Part shown: one piece after another, positions 26,069 to 35,707 of the stretch
Numbering within the stretch: position 1 is the stretch's first letter
Layout: each line of letters opens with the position of its first letter
NCBI GenBank assembly: GCA_965203525.1
Contig: OZ241898.1
Coordinates: 1,860,001-1,924,000, forward strand
DNA from: WTFV01 sp965203525
Lineage (GTDB): Bacteria; Acidobacteriota; Vicinamibacteria; Vicinamibacterales; UBA8438
DNA length: 64,000 bases
Direction of reading: 5' to 3'
Notes under the pieces: generated by a model
Seen by the model: the letters and a program-made list of their open reading frames with translations, nothing else
The model's database searches: none
What the model was told of the DNA's origin: nothing
Program-made: the position numbers and the translations under genes

Positions 26069-27100
26069 TCAGATGATGTGGCCGGTCCAGCGCCCGGCGA
26101 GGACGACGCCGGCCCAGAGCAGCAGCGACGCGCCCCCGGCGACCCGGGCCGCGGTCGGCGTCTGCCGGGCCGTGTCCCACGCCGCGATGCCGCGGTACGT
26201 CCAGAACTGGAACACGCCCATGTTCAGGCACGCCAGCGGCAGCAGCAGGAACTTGATCTGGAAGGCCGGGTTCTCGACGTACGCGGGCGCGCGCGTCACG
26301 AACATGCCGAAGCCGGTGAGCGTCGCGACGACGAACGCCGCCCACGTCCAGGGCACCAGCTTGCGGGTCACCTGGCTCACCGGGTAGCGCAGCGCCGCGA
26401 GGCCGAGCAGCCGCAGATCGACCGTCAGGATCGAGCCGACCACCAGGGCGATCGCGATCACGTGGATCGACTCCAGCAGCGGGAACCACCACGTGAAGCC
26501 GATGTGCTGGGAGAGCGGGTGGTCCTGCAGCCACTGCCAGATCGACGGGTACGCCGCCAGGGAGTCCCAACTGAACGGCACTTCGAACGGATCGGTGATG
26601 TACTCGGAGTACGCGATCCAGCGCCCGCCGAGCATGACGCCGATCCAGAGCGCCAGCGACACCGCCGCGATGACCCGCGCCGCCAGCAGCCGCTCGGCCG
26701 ACTGCTCCCAGTAGCCGTGCTGCCGCCGGTTCATCCAGTAGACGACGAACGCCAGCGCGGCCGCCGCCAGCAGCAGCGAGAACTTGAAGGTGGCGACCGG
26801 GTTGTAGAAGTAGCGCAACGGCCGCGCCACGACGAAGATCGACCCGGTGACGGCGTTGACCGCCAGGGCGTACCAGGTCCAGGGCAGCAGCCGCCGGATC
26901 ATCTCGCTGACGTTCTGGCCCGGCAGCGCGAGACCCAGGAACTTCAGGTTCACCATCAGGATGGACCCGGCGACGGCCGAGATCCCGAGGATGTGGAACG
27001 ACTGGGCGATCGGCGGCAGCCCCGGCACGTTGCCGAGCAGGTACACCGCCAGCTCGCGGGCCTGACTCTCCGCGAGCGCCTGCGCCAGGAAGTCGCGCAT
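26069..27100 (-). CDS. Membrane protein with internal duplication (DUF6644-like)
   Basis: A 343-residue protein from ATG 27100; a GTG at 27148 in the same frame is an alternative. It consists of two similar halves, each opening with a short amphipathic region and four or five TM segments: SFHILGISAVAGSILMVNLKFLGLA matches SIHVIAIALVVGSILTVDLRLLGLA, and LLPWTWYALAVNAVTGSIFVVARP matches LVPWTWAAFVVATLTGFGMFVTRAP. Conserved His residues in the first TM of each half could bind haem or another cofactor, but this is inference. DUF6644 is the closest family that I can suggest. It diverges from the lipoprotein gene at 27209. Confidence 0.65.
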   Translation of the reverse strand: MRDFLAQALAESQARELAVYLLGNVPGLPPIAQSFHILGISAVAGSILMVNLKFLGLALPGQNVSEMIRRLLPWTWYALAVNAVTGSIFVVARPLRYFYNPVATFKFSLLLAAAALAFVVYWMNRRQHGYWEQSAERLLAARVIAAVSLALWIGVMLGGRWIAYSEYITDPFEVPFSWDSLAAYPSIWQWLQDHPLSQHIGFTWWFPLLESIHVIAIALVVGSILTVDLRLLGLAALRYPVSQVTRKLVPWTWAAFVVATLTGFGMFVTRAPAYVENPAFQIKFLLLPLACLNMGVFQFWTYRGIAAWDTARQTPTAARVAGGASLLLWAGVVLAGRWTGHII

Positions 27101-27208
27101 GGGATCCGTCTTTACTTCGGCGCCGGAACCAACCGCCGGCTGCGCCACCCTATACTACTAGCCGGAGCCTCGACGCGCCGAAGAACAAGTTCAAACGTGG
27201 AGTGTCCG

Positions 27209-28177
27209 ATGCGCACGCAGATTCTCGTGCTGGCGGTGGCCGGCGTCCTGGCCGCCGGCTGCGGCGGCGAGCAGCCGCGGCCCGCGGCCGTCATCCCGGA
27301 GGCGGAACCGCCGGCCGCGCCGCCCGCGGCGGCCGGTCTGCCCGACGTGATCGTCGCCGAGCGCGGCGGGTTCGTTCCGGAAGGGGTGGAGTACGACATG
27401 ACGAACGGCCGGCTGCTGGCCGGATCGCTCGCCGAGGGATCGGTCTTCCGGATCCATCCCGACGGCCGGGTGGAGGCGTTCGTCGAGGACGAGGAGCTCG
27501 TCTCGTCCGTCGGCATCGAGGCGGACGAGCCGCGGAACCGGCTGCTGGTGGCCAACGCCGACCGTTCCGTCTTCGAGAGCGGGGGAGTCGGCCAGGCGCA
27601 GTTGGGGATCTACGACCTCACGACCGGCGAGCGGATCGCGATGATCGATCTGGCCGCGACCGTCGACGACGGCGACGACGCGGCGCACTTCGCCAACGAC
27701 GTCGCGGTGACCGACGACGGCGCGGCGTACGTCACCGACACGCGGATGAACGTCGTCTACCGCGTCGGCGCCGACCAGTCCGCCGGCGTGTTCCACCGCT
27801 TCGACGACGGCGGGCCCGGGCCCAACGGCATCGTCCATCATCCTGGCGGCTACCTTCTGGTGGCGCGCGGCGCGGCGCTCTGGAAGGTGCCGCTCGACGA
27901 TCCGGGCGCCGCGGCGGAGGTCATGCTGCCCGAGGAGGTGCCGGGGCAGGACGGGATGGTCTGGTCGGCCGGCCGCCTCGCCGTCGTCAGCAACTCGGCG
28001 AACCGGGTGGTGGCGCTGACGAGCGACGACGACTGGGCCAGCGCCCTCGTCGCCGGGGTGGCGAGCTACGAAGAGCAGGCGACGACGGCGGCCGTGGTCG
28101 GCGACGACGTCTACGTCGTCCACCCGCACTTCGCCGACGACGATCCGCCGAGCTTCGAGCGCGTCGTGTTCGAGTAG
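27209..28177 (+). CDS. Lipoprotein with SMP-30/gluconolactonase-like propeller
   Basis: A 322-residue protein. The N-terminus MRTQILVLAVAGVLAAGCGGEQ has a lipobox (LAAGC), so it is probably anchored in the envelope. After a Pro/Ala linker come propeller-like blades: PDVIVAERGGFVPEGVEYD, GRLLAGSLAEGSVFRIHPDG, NDVAVTDDGAAYVTDTRMNVVYRV and GPGPNGIVHHPGG, which follow the SMP-30 pattern of EGxxxD, NDxxVxxDGxxYxTD and PNGI motifs. Members include lactonases and many of unknown substrate. Its C-terminus runs into the 68-bp tandem duplication. Confidence 0.75.
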   Translation: MRTQILVLAVAGVLAAGCGGEQPRPAAVIPEAEPPAAPPAAAGLPDVIVAERGGFVPEGVEYDMTNGRLLAGSLAEGSVFRIHPDGRVEAFVEDEELVSSVGIEADEPRNRLLVANADRSVFESGGVGQAQLGIYDLTTGERIAMIDLAATVDDGDDAAHFANDVAVTDDGAAYVTDTRMNVVYRVGADQSAGVFHRFDDGGPGPNGIVHHPGGYLLVARGAALWKVPLDDPGAAAEVMLPEEVPGQDGMVWSAGRLAVVSNSANRVVALTSDDDWASALVAGVASYEEQATTAAVVGDDVYVVHPHFADDDPPSFERVVFE

Positions 28178-28200
28178 GAAATCCGCGCGCCGGGAGCGCC

Positions 28201-28336
28201 GGCGCGCAAGGCCGCACGCGCGCCGGCGAATTCGTCGCGTGCGATCGAGCCGCGGCCCGTGCCACAGCGGCGCGCAAGGCCGCACGCGCGCCGGCGAATT
28301 CGTCGCGTGCAATCGAGCCGCGCCCGTGCCACAATG
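28201..28336 (+). repeat. 68-bp tandem duplication
   Basis: Two adjacent copies (28201 and 28269) of a 68-bp unit beginning GGCGCGCAAGGCCGCACG differ at only a few positions. The second ends just before the Uma2 start codon at 28342 (ACAGCGG in one copy, ACAATGG in the other). The gap 28178-28341 is almost wholly this repeat. Confidence 0.93.
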
Positions 28337-28341
28337 GCGGT

Positions 28342-29289
28342 ATGACTCATCCATCCCCGTTCGTGGACACGGCGGCGCGCGCCGATCCTCCCGCCCCCGC
28401 GCCTGCCGGCGATGCGCCGGATCTGCCGGGCTGCGAATCGTTTCCGCTGAGCGTCGACGAGATCGAGAGCTACGACGAGCGCATCGAGTACTGGGATGCG
28501 CGCATCGGGAAGGCGTGGCGGGTCCGCGACGTCTCTTCCTGGCACGAGCATCCGGGGCAGCGGCTGGCCATGCTGACGGCCCGGATGGCGTCGGTGCGCG
28601 GGGCGGTCAGCGAGTGCTTCGGCTCGACGAGCCTGGCGCGTCTGGACGCGGCGGGCCGCCCGCGCCAGATCCTGCAGGCCGACAACGTCGTGTACCTGCG
28701 TCCGGCGCAGTGGAAGACGCGGGGACGCGTGAACGTCGACACGGGTCCGCTGCCGGACGTGGTGCTGGAGGTGGACCACACGACGGACGTGCGCCGCTGG
28801 AAGCTGGGCAAGTACCAGGAGTGGGGGTTTCCGGAGATCTGGGTGCTGGTGCCGCGGAAGAGGTCGGTCCGTGCGCCCGGACTCGCCATCCACGCGCGCG
28901 ACGCCGGCGGCGGATACCGGCAGGCTTCCGGGAGCGTGGCGTTTCCGGGCTGGACCGCCGCGGAGATCCACCGCGCGCTGACCGAGGAGCCGCTGTCGGC
29001 GGCGACGTGGGAGGCGGTGGAGCGCGTGGGGCGGGCGCTGGGGGAGATCGACGGCACGAGGCCCGAAGACGATCCGCTGACTCGTTCCCTGCATGCGGGA
29101 GCCGAGGCGCGGGCGCGTGCGGAGGCCGTCGTCGCGGCGTTGCGGGCGCGCGGCATCGACGTCCCCGCGGACGTTGCGGGCGACGCGGACCTGCTGGCCG
29201 GGCGCTCCATCGAAACGGCGATGGCCGAAGCGGTGGCGTGCTCCGACTTCGCCGACTTCCGGCGGCGCATCCGCGGGGCGTCTCGATAG
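28342..29289 (+). CDS. Uma2-family endonuclease-like protein, copy 1
   Basis: A 315-residue protein with an Ala/Pro-rich N-terminus and a Uma2 (DUF820, PD-(D/E)xK superfamily) core: GPLPDVVLEVDHTTDVRRWKLGKYQEWGFPEIWVLVP. This order of a hydrophobic strand, Asp/Glu-x-Asp, then K-YxxxGxxEyW is the family signature. The C-terminus, AEARARAEAVVAALRARGIDVPADV, is the helical tail seen on many members. Uma2 proteins are numerous in some genomes and their role is unclear; nuclease activity is inferred from fold. Two further members are at 36092 and 39730. Confidence 0.82.
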   Translation: MTHPSPFVDTAARADPPAPAPAGDAPDLPGCESFPLSVDEIESYDERIEYWDARIGKAWRVRDVSSWHEHPGQRLAMLTARMASVRGAVSECFGSTSLARLDAAGRPRQILQADNVVYLRPAQWKTRGRVNVDTGPLPDVVLEVDHTTDVRRWKLGKYQEWGFPEIWVLVPRKRSVRAPGLAIHARDAGGGYRQASGSVAFPGWTAAEIHRALTEEPLSAATWEAVERVGRALGEIDGTRPEDDPLTRSLHAGAEARARAEAVVAALRARGIDVPADVAGDADLLAGRSIETAMAEAVACSDFADFRRRIRGASR

Positions 29290-29333
29290 CGTCGCGAGGC
29301 GGCGGCTCGCGCACGCGGGTTCACGTCGGGTCG

Positions 29334-29415
29334 GATACGGACGGAGAGGGACGCGGCGCGGGACGGCGGCCGGTGACGCTTCCGCGGTTGGATCGATACG
29401 GACGGGGAGGGACGT
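29334..29415 (+). repeat. Direct repeat of a ribosome-binding region, 61-bp spacing
   Basis: GATACGGACGGAGAGGGACG at 29334 recurs at 29395 as GATACGGACGGGGAGGGACG; the second copy contains the Shine-Dalgarno sequence of the MBL gene starting at 29417. Confidence 0.82.
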
Positions 29416-29416
29416 C

Positions 29417-30322
29417 ATGAAACGCGTTTCGGTGCTCGGCGCACTCGTCGTCGCCGGCGGACTCTCGACGGCGGTCAGCTCGCAGCAGCAACTGTCGCAG
29501 GCGGCGCTCGACGCCACGGTCATCGAGCAGGTCAGGGACAACCTGTACGTCATCACCGGCTCGAGTCCGCTCGACCGGTCCGCGTTCAGCGGCGGCAACA
29601 CCGGCGTCCACGTCGGCGAGGAAGGGATCACGCTGGTCGACACCAAGCTGCCCGGCTGGGGGCAGGCGCTGATGGATCGCATCCGCACGGTGAGCGACAA
29701 GCCGGTGACGACGATCATCAACACGCACACCCACGGCGACCACGTCGGGAGCAACGCGTTCTTCCCGGAGTCGGTCCGGATCGTCGTCCACGAGAACACG
29801 GAAGCGAACATGGCCCGGCTCGGCATGTTCACGGGCGCCACCGCGCACGGGATGCCGGACACGACCTATCAGGACCGCCTGACGCTCGGGTCCGGGGAGG
29901 ACCGGATCGAGCTGTACCACTTCGGAGCCGGCCACACCAGCGGCGACACGTTCATCCTGTACCCCGGCCTGCGGGTGCTGCAGATGGGCGACATGTTCCC
30001 GTGGCGGGACGCGCCGTTCCTCGACCGGAACAACGGCGGCAGCGGAGTGGCGTTCCCCGAAACCCTGCAGAAGCTGATCGACAACGTCGACGGGTTCGAC
30101 ACCGTCATCCCCGGCCACGTCCCGGTGACGACGCCGGAGTCGCTCCAGGAGTATCAGCGGTTCACCGCCGATCTGCTCGCCGCGGTGCGCGCGGCCGTCG
30201 AAGCGGGGCAGAGCGCGGAGGAAGCCGCTGCCGCAATCGACCTGACGGAGCGGTACGCGGGCTACCGGACCGAACGGATGGCCGCGGCCGTCGCGGCGAT
30301 CTACGAAGAGCTGGGGCAGTAG
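29417..30322 (+). CDS. Secreted MBL-fold metallo-hydrolase, paralogue 2
   Basis: A 301-residue MBL-fold protein. ATG 29417 follows GGGGAGGG and gives a signal peptide (VLGALVVAGGLSTAVSSQ). Metal-binding residues: HTHGDH in IINTHTHGDHVGSNAFFP, FGAGHTSGDTFILYP, the Asp in LQMGDMFPWRDAPFLDRNNGGSG, and IPGHVPVTTPE for the last His. It is similar along its length to the proteins at 14434 and 37989. It converges with the PQQ pseudogene that ends at 30329, only 6 bp away. Confidence 0.85.
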   Translation: MKRVSVLGALVVAGGLSTAVSSQQQLSQAALDATVIEQVRDNLYVITGSSPLDRSAFSGGNTGVHVGEEGITLVDTKLPGWGQALMDRIRTVSDKPVTTIINTHTHGDHVGSNAFFPESVRIVVHENTEANMARLGMFTGATAHGMPDTTYQDRLTLGSGEDRIELYHFGAGHTSGDTFILYPGLRVLQMGDMFPWRDAPFLDRNNGGSGVAFPETLQKLIDNVDGFDTVIPGHVPVTTPESLQEYQRFTADLLAAVRAAVEAGQSAEEAAAAIDLTERYAGYRTERMAAAVAAIYEELGQ

Positions 30323-30328
30323 CGTTCG

Positions 30329-32379
30329 TCAATCGGGTGGCGCCGGCAGGGCGAACGCGACGTACTCCGAGCCGGACGGCGGTCCCATGCGGCCGCCGCC
30401 GGCGGCGATCGCCACGTACTGCCGGCCGTCCACGGCGTAGACGGCGGGGGTCGAGAAACCGGCGGCAGGCAGGTCGGCCTCCCACAGCACGCCGCCGTCC
30501 CGCGTGTCGAAGGCCCGGAACTTCCGGTCCGGCGTCGCCGCGATGAAGATCAGCCCGGAGGCGGTCACCACCGGCCCCCCGTAGCTCTCCGCGCCGAGTC
30601 CCTCGCCCGCGGTCCGCGGATAGTCCCCGAACGGCACCTGCCAGTCGAACGCGCCGGTGGCCAGATCGACCGGACGTCAGCGTGCCCCACGGCGGACTGT
30701 TGCCGGGGAGGCCGTCCTGGTCGCGGAGCCACGTGTAGCCGCCGAACGCGTAGTCCACCGCGGTCGACGGCGGCAGGTCCTCTTCCGTCTCCGGGTTCCG
30801 GACGTAGCGGATCGCGGCGCGGATCTCGATTTCGTCCAGGTGGGCGAAACCGGTCATCCGTCCCCGTCCGTTGCGCACGACGTCGTCGATCTCCGCCGCG
30901 GTCAACCGGTCGCCGACGTCGATCAGGTCGGGGCCGACCGCGTTGCCGGCGCGGTCCGCGCCGTGGCACGCGCCGCAGTGCTCGGCGTAGACCGCGCGCG
31001 CTGAAGCCGGCCGGGATTTCGTACAGCCGCAGGATGGCGCCGATCTCCGACGAGTTCACGATCAGCCGGCCGGTCGCCGGATCGAACGCCGAGCCGCCCC
31101 ATTCGGCGCCGCCGTCGTAGCCGGGATACATCAGCGTCCCCTGCAGGCTCGGCGGCGCCCAGGGCCGCCGATCGAGGCGGTCGTGGATCGCGCGCACGAA
31201 GTCGATCGCCTCGGGGCTGCGCGTGGTCATCTCGAAACGCTGCCGCGTCAGGGCGATCGACGACTCCGGCTGCCGCGTCACCACCACCTCGCCCGGCAGG
31301 GCGCTCGGGTGCGCGGTCACCTCCCCGACGTCGAACAGCGGCTCGCCCGTCTCCCGGTCGAAGACGAACAGGTGGCCCGACTTGGTGGTGACCGCCACGG
31401 CGTCGATCGTGTCGCCGCCGCGGTCGAACCGCACCAGGGTCGGCGGCGACGGCAGGTCGCGGTCCCAGACGTCGTGCCGCACCGTCTGGAAATGCCACCG
31501 CAGCTCGCCGGTCCGCACGTCGATGGCGAGCAGGCTGTTGGCGTACAGGTTGTCGCCGACCCGCGAGGCGCCGTAGAAGTCGGGTGTCGCCGACCCGGTC
31601 GGCGCGAACAGCAGTCCCCGCTCGGCGTCGAGCGCCATGCCGGTCCAGGTGTTGGCGCCGCCCGCCACCTCCAGCGCGCCGTCCGCCCAGGTCTCCGCGC
31701 CCGGCTCGCCGGGGCGCGGCACGTTGTGGTGGCGCCAGACCAGCGATCCGTCGAGTGCGCTGTAGGCCGAGATGGCGCCGGGCAGCGCGTCGGCGCCCTC
31801 GCTGGTCGAGAAGCCCAGCACGATCAGATCCTCGAAGACGATGCCGGGAACCGTCACCCGCAACGGGCCGGCGGCGTCCGGCGGCGCCAGGTCGAGCACG
31901 CCGCCGTCGCCGAAGTCGACCACCGGCAGGCCCGCCGCCGGGTCGAGCGCGACCAGGTGGTTGTCGGCGGTGTAGAAGAGACGCGCCGCCGTGCCGCCGT
32001 CCGTCTCCCGCTCCCACCACATCAGGCCGCGTTGCGGCGCGCCGTCGAGGCCCGGGTCGTAGCGCCACAGCTCCGCGCCGGTGGCGGCGTCGAGGGCGAA
32101 TGCGACGAGCCGCGGCGACAGGCCGTACAGCACCCCGTCGACGACGAGCGGGCTGGTGTACATGGTGGAGTTGCCCCGCCGCAACGCGCCGGAGTCGTAG
32201 GTCCAGGCGACTTCGAGGCCGGCGACGTTCCCGCGCGTGATCTGCTCCAGCGGCGAGTAGTGCCGGCGGCCGGCGTCGCCGAGATAGACGGACCAGTCGC
32301 GGTTCTGGGCCTCGGACGCCGACCCGGGCAGCGCGAGCAGAACCAGCAGGACGGCGGACTTGCAGGTTGCGGGTCGCAT
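30329..32379 (-). pseudogene. PQQ quinohaemoprotein dehydrogenase with two frameshifts
   Basis: A quinoprotein gene read in three frames. From ATG 32379 a signal peptide (LLVLLALPGSASEAQ) leads to the dehydrogenase body (DWSVYLGDAGRRHYSPLEQITRGNVAGLEVAW, WHFQTVRHDVWDRDLPSPP, LMYPGYDGGAEWGGSAFDPATGRLIV). Near 31008 the frame breaks in a GCGCGCG run and resumes as YAEHCGACHG, a haem-c motif, through VRNGRGRMTGF. Near 30675 it breaks again and ends with FRAFDTRDGGVLWEADLPA. Domain content is that of a type II alcohol dehydrogenase with an embedded cytochrome. The breaks may be real or base-calling errors in GC-rich DNA; read data would decide. Confidence 0.8.
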
Positions 32380-32461
32380 TCCGCCAATATGTCGTACCCG
32401 AAACGTCGCGCGCAACCGTCCCGCGGCCGCGCCGCGGAGCTGACGAAGTGGCTCGCCGAGC

Positions 32462-32665
32462 TCACGGCCAGCGCCACGGCCACGGCGGGAGTGACGGAGT
32501 AGCGGTCTCGCCGCGCCAACCCGCGTGCCACCCGCTCGCGACGACCATGCCGAGGTATGCGAGCATCTGCGCCGCGAACGTGGCGAGGATTACGACGTAG
32601 CCCGCGACGGCCACGAGGATCACGGCAAGGATCAAGGCGCCGAAGAAGGCGAGGACGATTCCCAC
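32462..32665 (-). CDS. Small membrane protein (possible)
   Basis: A 67-codon frame with a GTG start at 32665. Residues 2-45 are two hydrophobic segments (IVLAFFGALILAVILVAVAGYVVILATFAAQM, LAYLGMVVASGWHAGW). No family was recognised. The amphiphilic layout and lack of stops on this strand make it plausible, but it may be chance. It lies in the 549-bp gap 32380-32928 between divergent genes. Confidence 0.4.
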   Translation of the reverse strand: MGIVLAFFGALILAVILVAVAGYVVILATFAAQMLAYLGMVVASGWHAGWRGETATPSLPPWPWRWP

Positions 32666-32718
32666 CGCCCCACGATAGCATGCTGCGCACCGCGATCGAG
32701 ATCGGTTCCCGTGTCGGC

Positions 32719-32811
32719 GGCGCGAAGCGGTCGTTCGGGTCCTCGTCGACGTAGACGGCTTCGTCGACCGCGACGCGGCCGCGCCGCGCGGCGCGAAGCG
32801 GTCGTTCGGGG
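32719..32811 (+). repeat. Direct repeat, 71-bp spacing
   Basis: GGCGCGAAGCGGTCGTTCGG at 32719 recurs at 32790. It lies upstream of the M1 peptidase gene. Confidence 0.75.
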
Positions 32812-32928
32812 CGCGGTGCTATTCTGAGCGGCGCGCAAACGTTGCGCAGCGGATCGGACCACGGCGGGCGATCGCGCCGGAAGGCGATCCGCCGCCGGGA
32901 GCCGAGCGCCGTCAGACACTTGATACAC

Positions 32929-35526
32929 ATGCATGCACACATGATCTGCGCCGTACGGTCGATCGCCGCCTGTGCCATGCTGGCCGGCGTGACGGCCGGA
33001 TGCGGCCCTGAGGCCGCGGTGGACGCCGGTCCCGGCGTGACGCGGGATCTGGCCGCGCGCCGGGCGGCCGCGATCTTCAACGTCCACTACGACCTGCGGC
33101 TGGTGATTCCCGCGGCGCGCGCGGAACCGGTGGCCGGCAGCGTGACCACGTCGTTCACCCTGGCCGAGGCGGGTCCGGTGGTCTTCGACTTCGCGCAGCC
33201 GGCCGGGCACGTGCACGCGGTCCGGGTCGGCGGCGAAGCGGTCGACTTCCGGGTCCGTGACGAGCACGTCGTCGTGCCGGCGGCGGCGATCGCCCCGGGA
33301 CACAACGTCGTCGACGTCGAGTTCACGGCGGGGGACGGATCGCTCAACCGGCAGGACGACTTCCTCTACACGCTGTTCGTGCCGGACCGGGCGCGCGTCG
33401 CCTTTCCGCTCTTCGACCAGCCGAACCTGAAGGCGCGGTTCCGGCTGCGGCTCGATCTGCCGTCCGGGTGGCGCGCGGTGTCCAACGGCCCGCTCGCGGC
33501 GCACGAGGCGCGGGGCGATCGGGCGCGGTTCGTCTTTGCGGAGACCGCCCCGATCAGCAGCTATCTGTTCGCCTTCGCGGCGGGCGAGTTCCAGGTGGAG
33601 GAGGCCGAGCGCGACGGGCGGCGGATGGCGATGTACCACCGCGAGACGGACCGCGGGCGGGTGGAGCGCAACGCCGGCGCCGTCTTCGATCTGCACGCGG
33701 CGGCCCTGGCGTGGCTGGAGGAATACACCGGCATTCCGTATCCGTTCGAAAAGTTCGACTTCGTGCTCGTGCCCGCCTTCCAGTACGGCGGGATGGAGCA
33801 CCCGGGCGCGATCTTCTACCGCGCCGGCGCGCTGCTGCTCGACGAGAGCGCCACCCAGAACGCGCACCTCGGCCGGGCCAGCCTGATCGCGCACGAGACC
33901 GCCCACCAGTGGTTCGGCGACCTCGTCACCATGACGTGGTTCGACGACGTCTGGATGAAGGAGACGTTCGCCAACTTCCTGGCCGCGAAGATCGTCAACC
34001 CGGCGTTCCCCGGCGTCGACCACGACCTGCGGTTCCTGCTCGCGCACCATCCGGCGGCGTACGGCGTCGACCGCACCGCCGGCGCCAACCCGATCCGGCA
34101 GCCGCTCGACAACCTGAACGAGGCGGGGACGCTCTACGGGGCCGTCATCTACCAGAAGGCGCCGATCGTCTTCGCCCACCTGGAACGGCTGATCGGGGAA
34201 GAGACGCTGCGCGGCGGCCTGCGCGAGTACCTGGCGGCGCACGCCTACGCGAACGCAGGCTGGCCGGACCTGATCGCGATCCTCGACGGCCGGACGGCCG
34301 AGGACCTCGCGGCCTGGAGCCGGACGTGGGTGGAGGAGAGCGGCCGGCCGCGGGTCGAGGTGGCGCTGGAGACCGACGGAGACGCGATCGCCCGCCTCGC
34401 GGTGCGACAGTCCGATCCGGCGGGCGCCGGGCGGCTCTGGAATCAGCGTCTGGACGTGGTGCTGGGGTATGCCGGCGGCGCCGCGGAGACGCTGCCGGTC
34501 CACCTGCGGGCGGCGGAGGCGGTGGTTCCGGAGGCGGCCGGCCGCCCCGCGCCCGACTACGTGCTCGCCGCCGGCGGCGGTCTCGGCTACGGGTTGATGG
34601 CGCTCGACCCGCGCACCCGGGACCACCTGCTGGAAGCGCTGCCGGACATCGGCGACGCCCTGACGCGGGCCGTCGGCTGGGTGTCGCTCTGGGACGCGCT
34701 GCTCGAAGGCGAGGTCGATCCGGAGGCGCTGATCGACCTGGCGCGGCGCGCGCTCGCGGCGGAGACGGACGAGCAGAACGTCTCGCGCATCCTCGGCTAC
34801 CTCACGTCCGCCTGGTGGCGCCACCTGACGCCGGCGCGCCGCGCGGCGCTGGCGCCGGACGTCGAGGCGCTGCTGTGGCGCGGGACCGCGGCGGCCGGGA
34901 GTCGGAGCCTGGCCGCCGCGTGGTTCGGAGCGTACCGCGACGTCGCGCTGTCGGCGGCGGCGACGCGCCGCCTCGAGCGCATCTGGCGGGGCGAGGAGGA
35001 AGTGCCCGGCGTGCCGCTCGCCGAGCGGGACTTCACGGCCATCGCCCGGGGGCTCGCGGTCCGCGGCGTGCCGGGCGGCGCGGAAATCCTGGCCGCGCAG
35101 CGCGACCGGATCGACAACCCGGACCGCCGCGCGGCGTTCGAGTTCGTCATGCCGGCGCTGTCGGCCGACCGCGCCGTGCGGGACGCGTTCTTCGCCTCCC
35201 TGCGCGACCCGGCCAACCGCGCCCGCGAGCCGTGGGTGCTGACCGCCCTCGGCTTCCTGCATCACCCGTTGCGGGCGCGCGCGTCGGAAGCGTACCTCCG
35301 GCCCGGCCTCGATCTGCTGGAGGAGATCCAGCGCACCGGCGACGTCTTCTTCCCCGAGCGGTGGCTCCACGCCACGCTCGGCGGGCACCAGACGGCCGCC
35401 GCCGCCGCTGCCGTCGAGCAGTACCTGGCCGACCGCCCGGATCTGGCGCCGCGGCTCCGCGCCAAGGCGCTGCAGGCGGCCGACGGGCTGCTGCGCGCGG
35501 CGCGGATCGCGGACGGCTACCGCTGA
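32929..35526 (+). CDS. M1-family aminopeptidase, lipoprotein-like
   Basis: An 865-residue gluzincin aminopeptidase. The start is ATG 32929 or 32941 in the same frame; both give a signal ending LAGVTAGC, a possible lipobox. The M1 substrate-binding motif appears as YGGMEHPG (GxMEN-type with His for Asn, about residue 287), followed by the zinc motif HETAHQWFGD (about 322) and the Glu in WMKETFANFLAAK. FPLFDQPNLKARFRLRL is the conserved DQP region. The C-terminal part is the helical ERAP-type domain. It probably trims peptides in the periplasm. A short copy of its stop-codon region lies 0.5 kb downstream. Confidence 0.92.
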   Translation: MHAHMICAVRSIAACAMLAGVTAGCGPEAAVDAGPGVTRDLAARRAAAIFNVHYDLRLVIPAARAEPVAGSVTTSFTLAEAGPVVFDFAQPAGHVHAVRVGGEAVDFRVRDEHVVVPAAAIAPGHNVVDVEFTAGDGSLNRQDDFLYTLFVPDRARVAFPLFDQPNLKARFRLRLDLPSGWRAVSNGPLAAHEARGDRARFVFAETAPISSYLFAFAAGEFQVEEAERDGRRMAMYHRETDRGRVERNAGAVFDLHAAALAWLEEYTGIPYPFEKFDFVLVPAFQYGGMEHPGAIFYRAGALLLDESATQNAHLGRASLIAHETAHQWFGDLVTMTWFDDVWMKETFANFLAAKIVNPAFPGVDHDLRFLLAHHPAAYGVDRTAGANPIRQPLDNLNEAGTLYGAVIYQKAPIVFAHLERLIGEETLRGGLREYLAAHAYANAGWPDLIAILDGRTAEDLAAWSRTWVEESGRPRVEVALETDGDAIARLAVRQSDPAGAGRLWNQRLDVVLGYAGGAAETLPVHLRAAEAVVPEAAGRPAPDYVLAAGGGLGYGLMALDPRTRDHLLEALPDIGDALTRAVGWVSLWDALLEGEVDPEALIDLARRALAAETDEQNVSRILGYLTSAWWRHLTPARRAALAPDVEALLWRGTAAAGSRSLAAAWFGAYRDVALSAAATRRLERIWRGEEEVPGVPLAERDFTAIARGLAVRGVPGGAEILAAQRDRIDNPDRRAAFEFVMPALSADRAVRDAFFASLRDPANRAREPWVLTALGFLHHPLRARASEAYLRPGLDLLEEIQRTGDVFFPERWLHATLGGHQTAAAAAAVEQYLADRPDLAPRLRAKALQAADGLLRAARIADGYR

Positions 35527-35593
35527 CCCGGGCCGATCCGCTCGGCCCCCCCGGTCGGCAAACGGCCTCGCGCCGCCGCTCGCACTGGTTAGC

Positions 35594-35707
35594 CGTGTGC
35601 AGGATGGGTATCAGAGAAGACCGACTGATGACCACGACCGGCCGGCGCTTGTCCGGATGCGGCCGGTGCAGACGCCAGATCTCGCCGCGATTCACTCTGA
35701 CGGCCAT
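35594..35707 (-). pseudogene. MazF/PemK-type toxin, truncated after about 38 codons
   Basis: The frame from ATG 35707 encodes MAVRVNRGEIWRLHRPHPDKRRPVVVISRSSLIPILHT, the conserved start of PemK/MazF-family RNases (RGEIW ... PDKRRPVVV). After this the protein turns into unrelated sequence (ANQCERRR) and never shows the rest of the domain. The start overlaps the antitoxin stop by 16 bp, the usual toxin-antitoxin arrangement, so this is a broken toxin. Confidence 0.75.
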
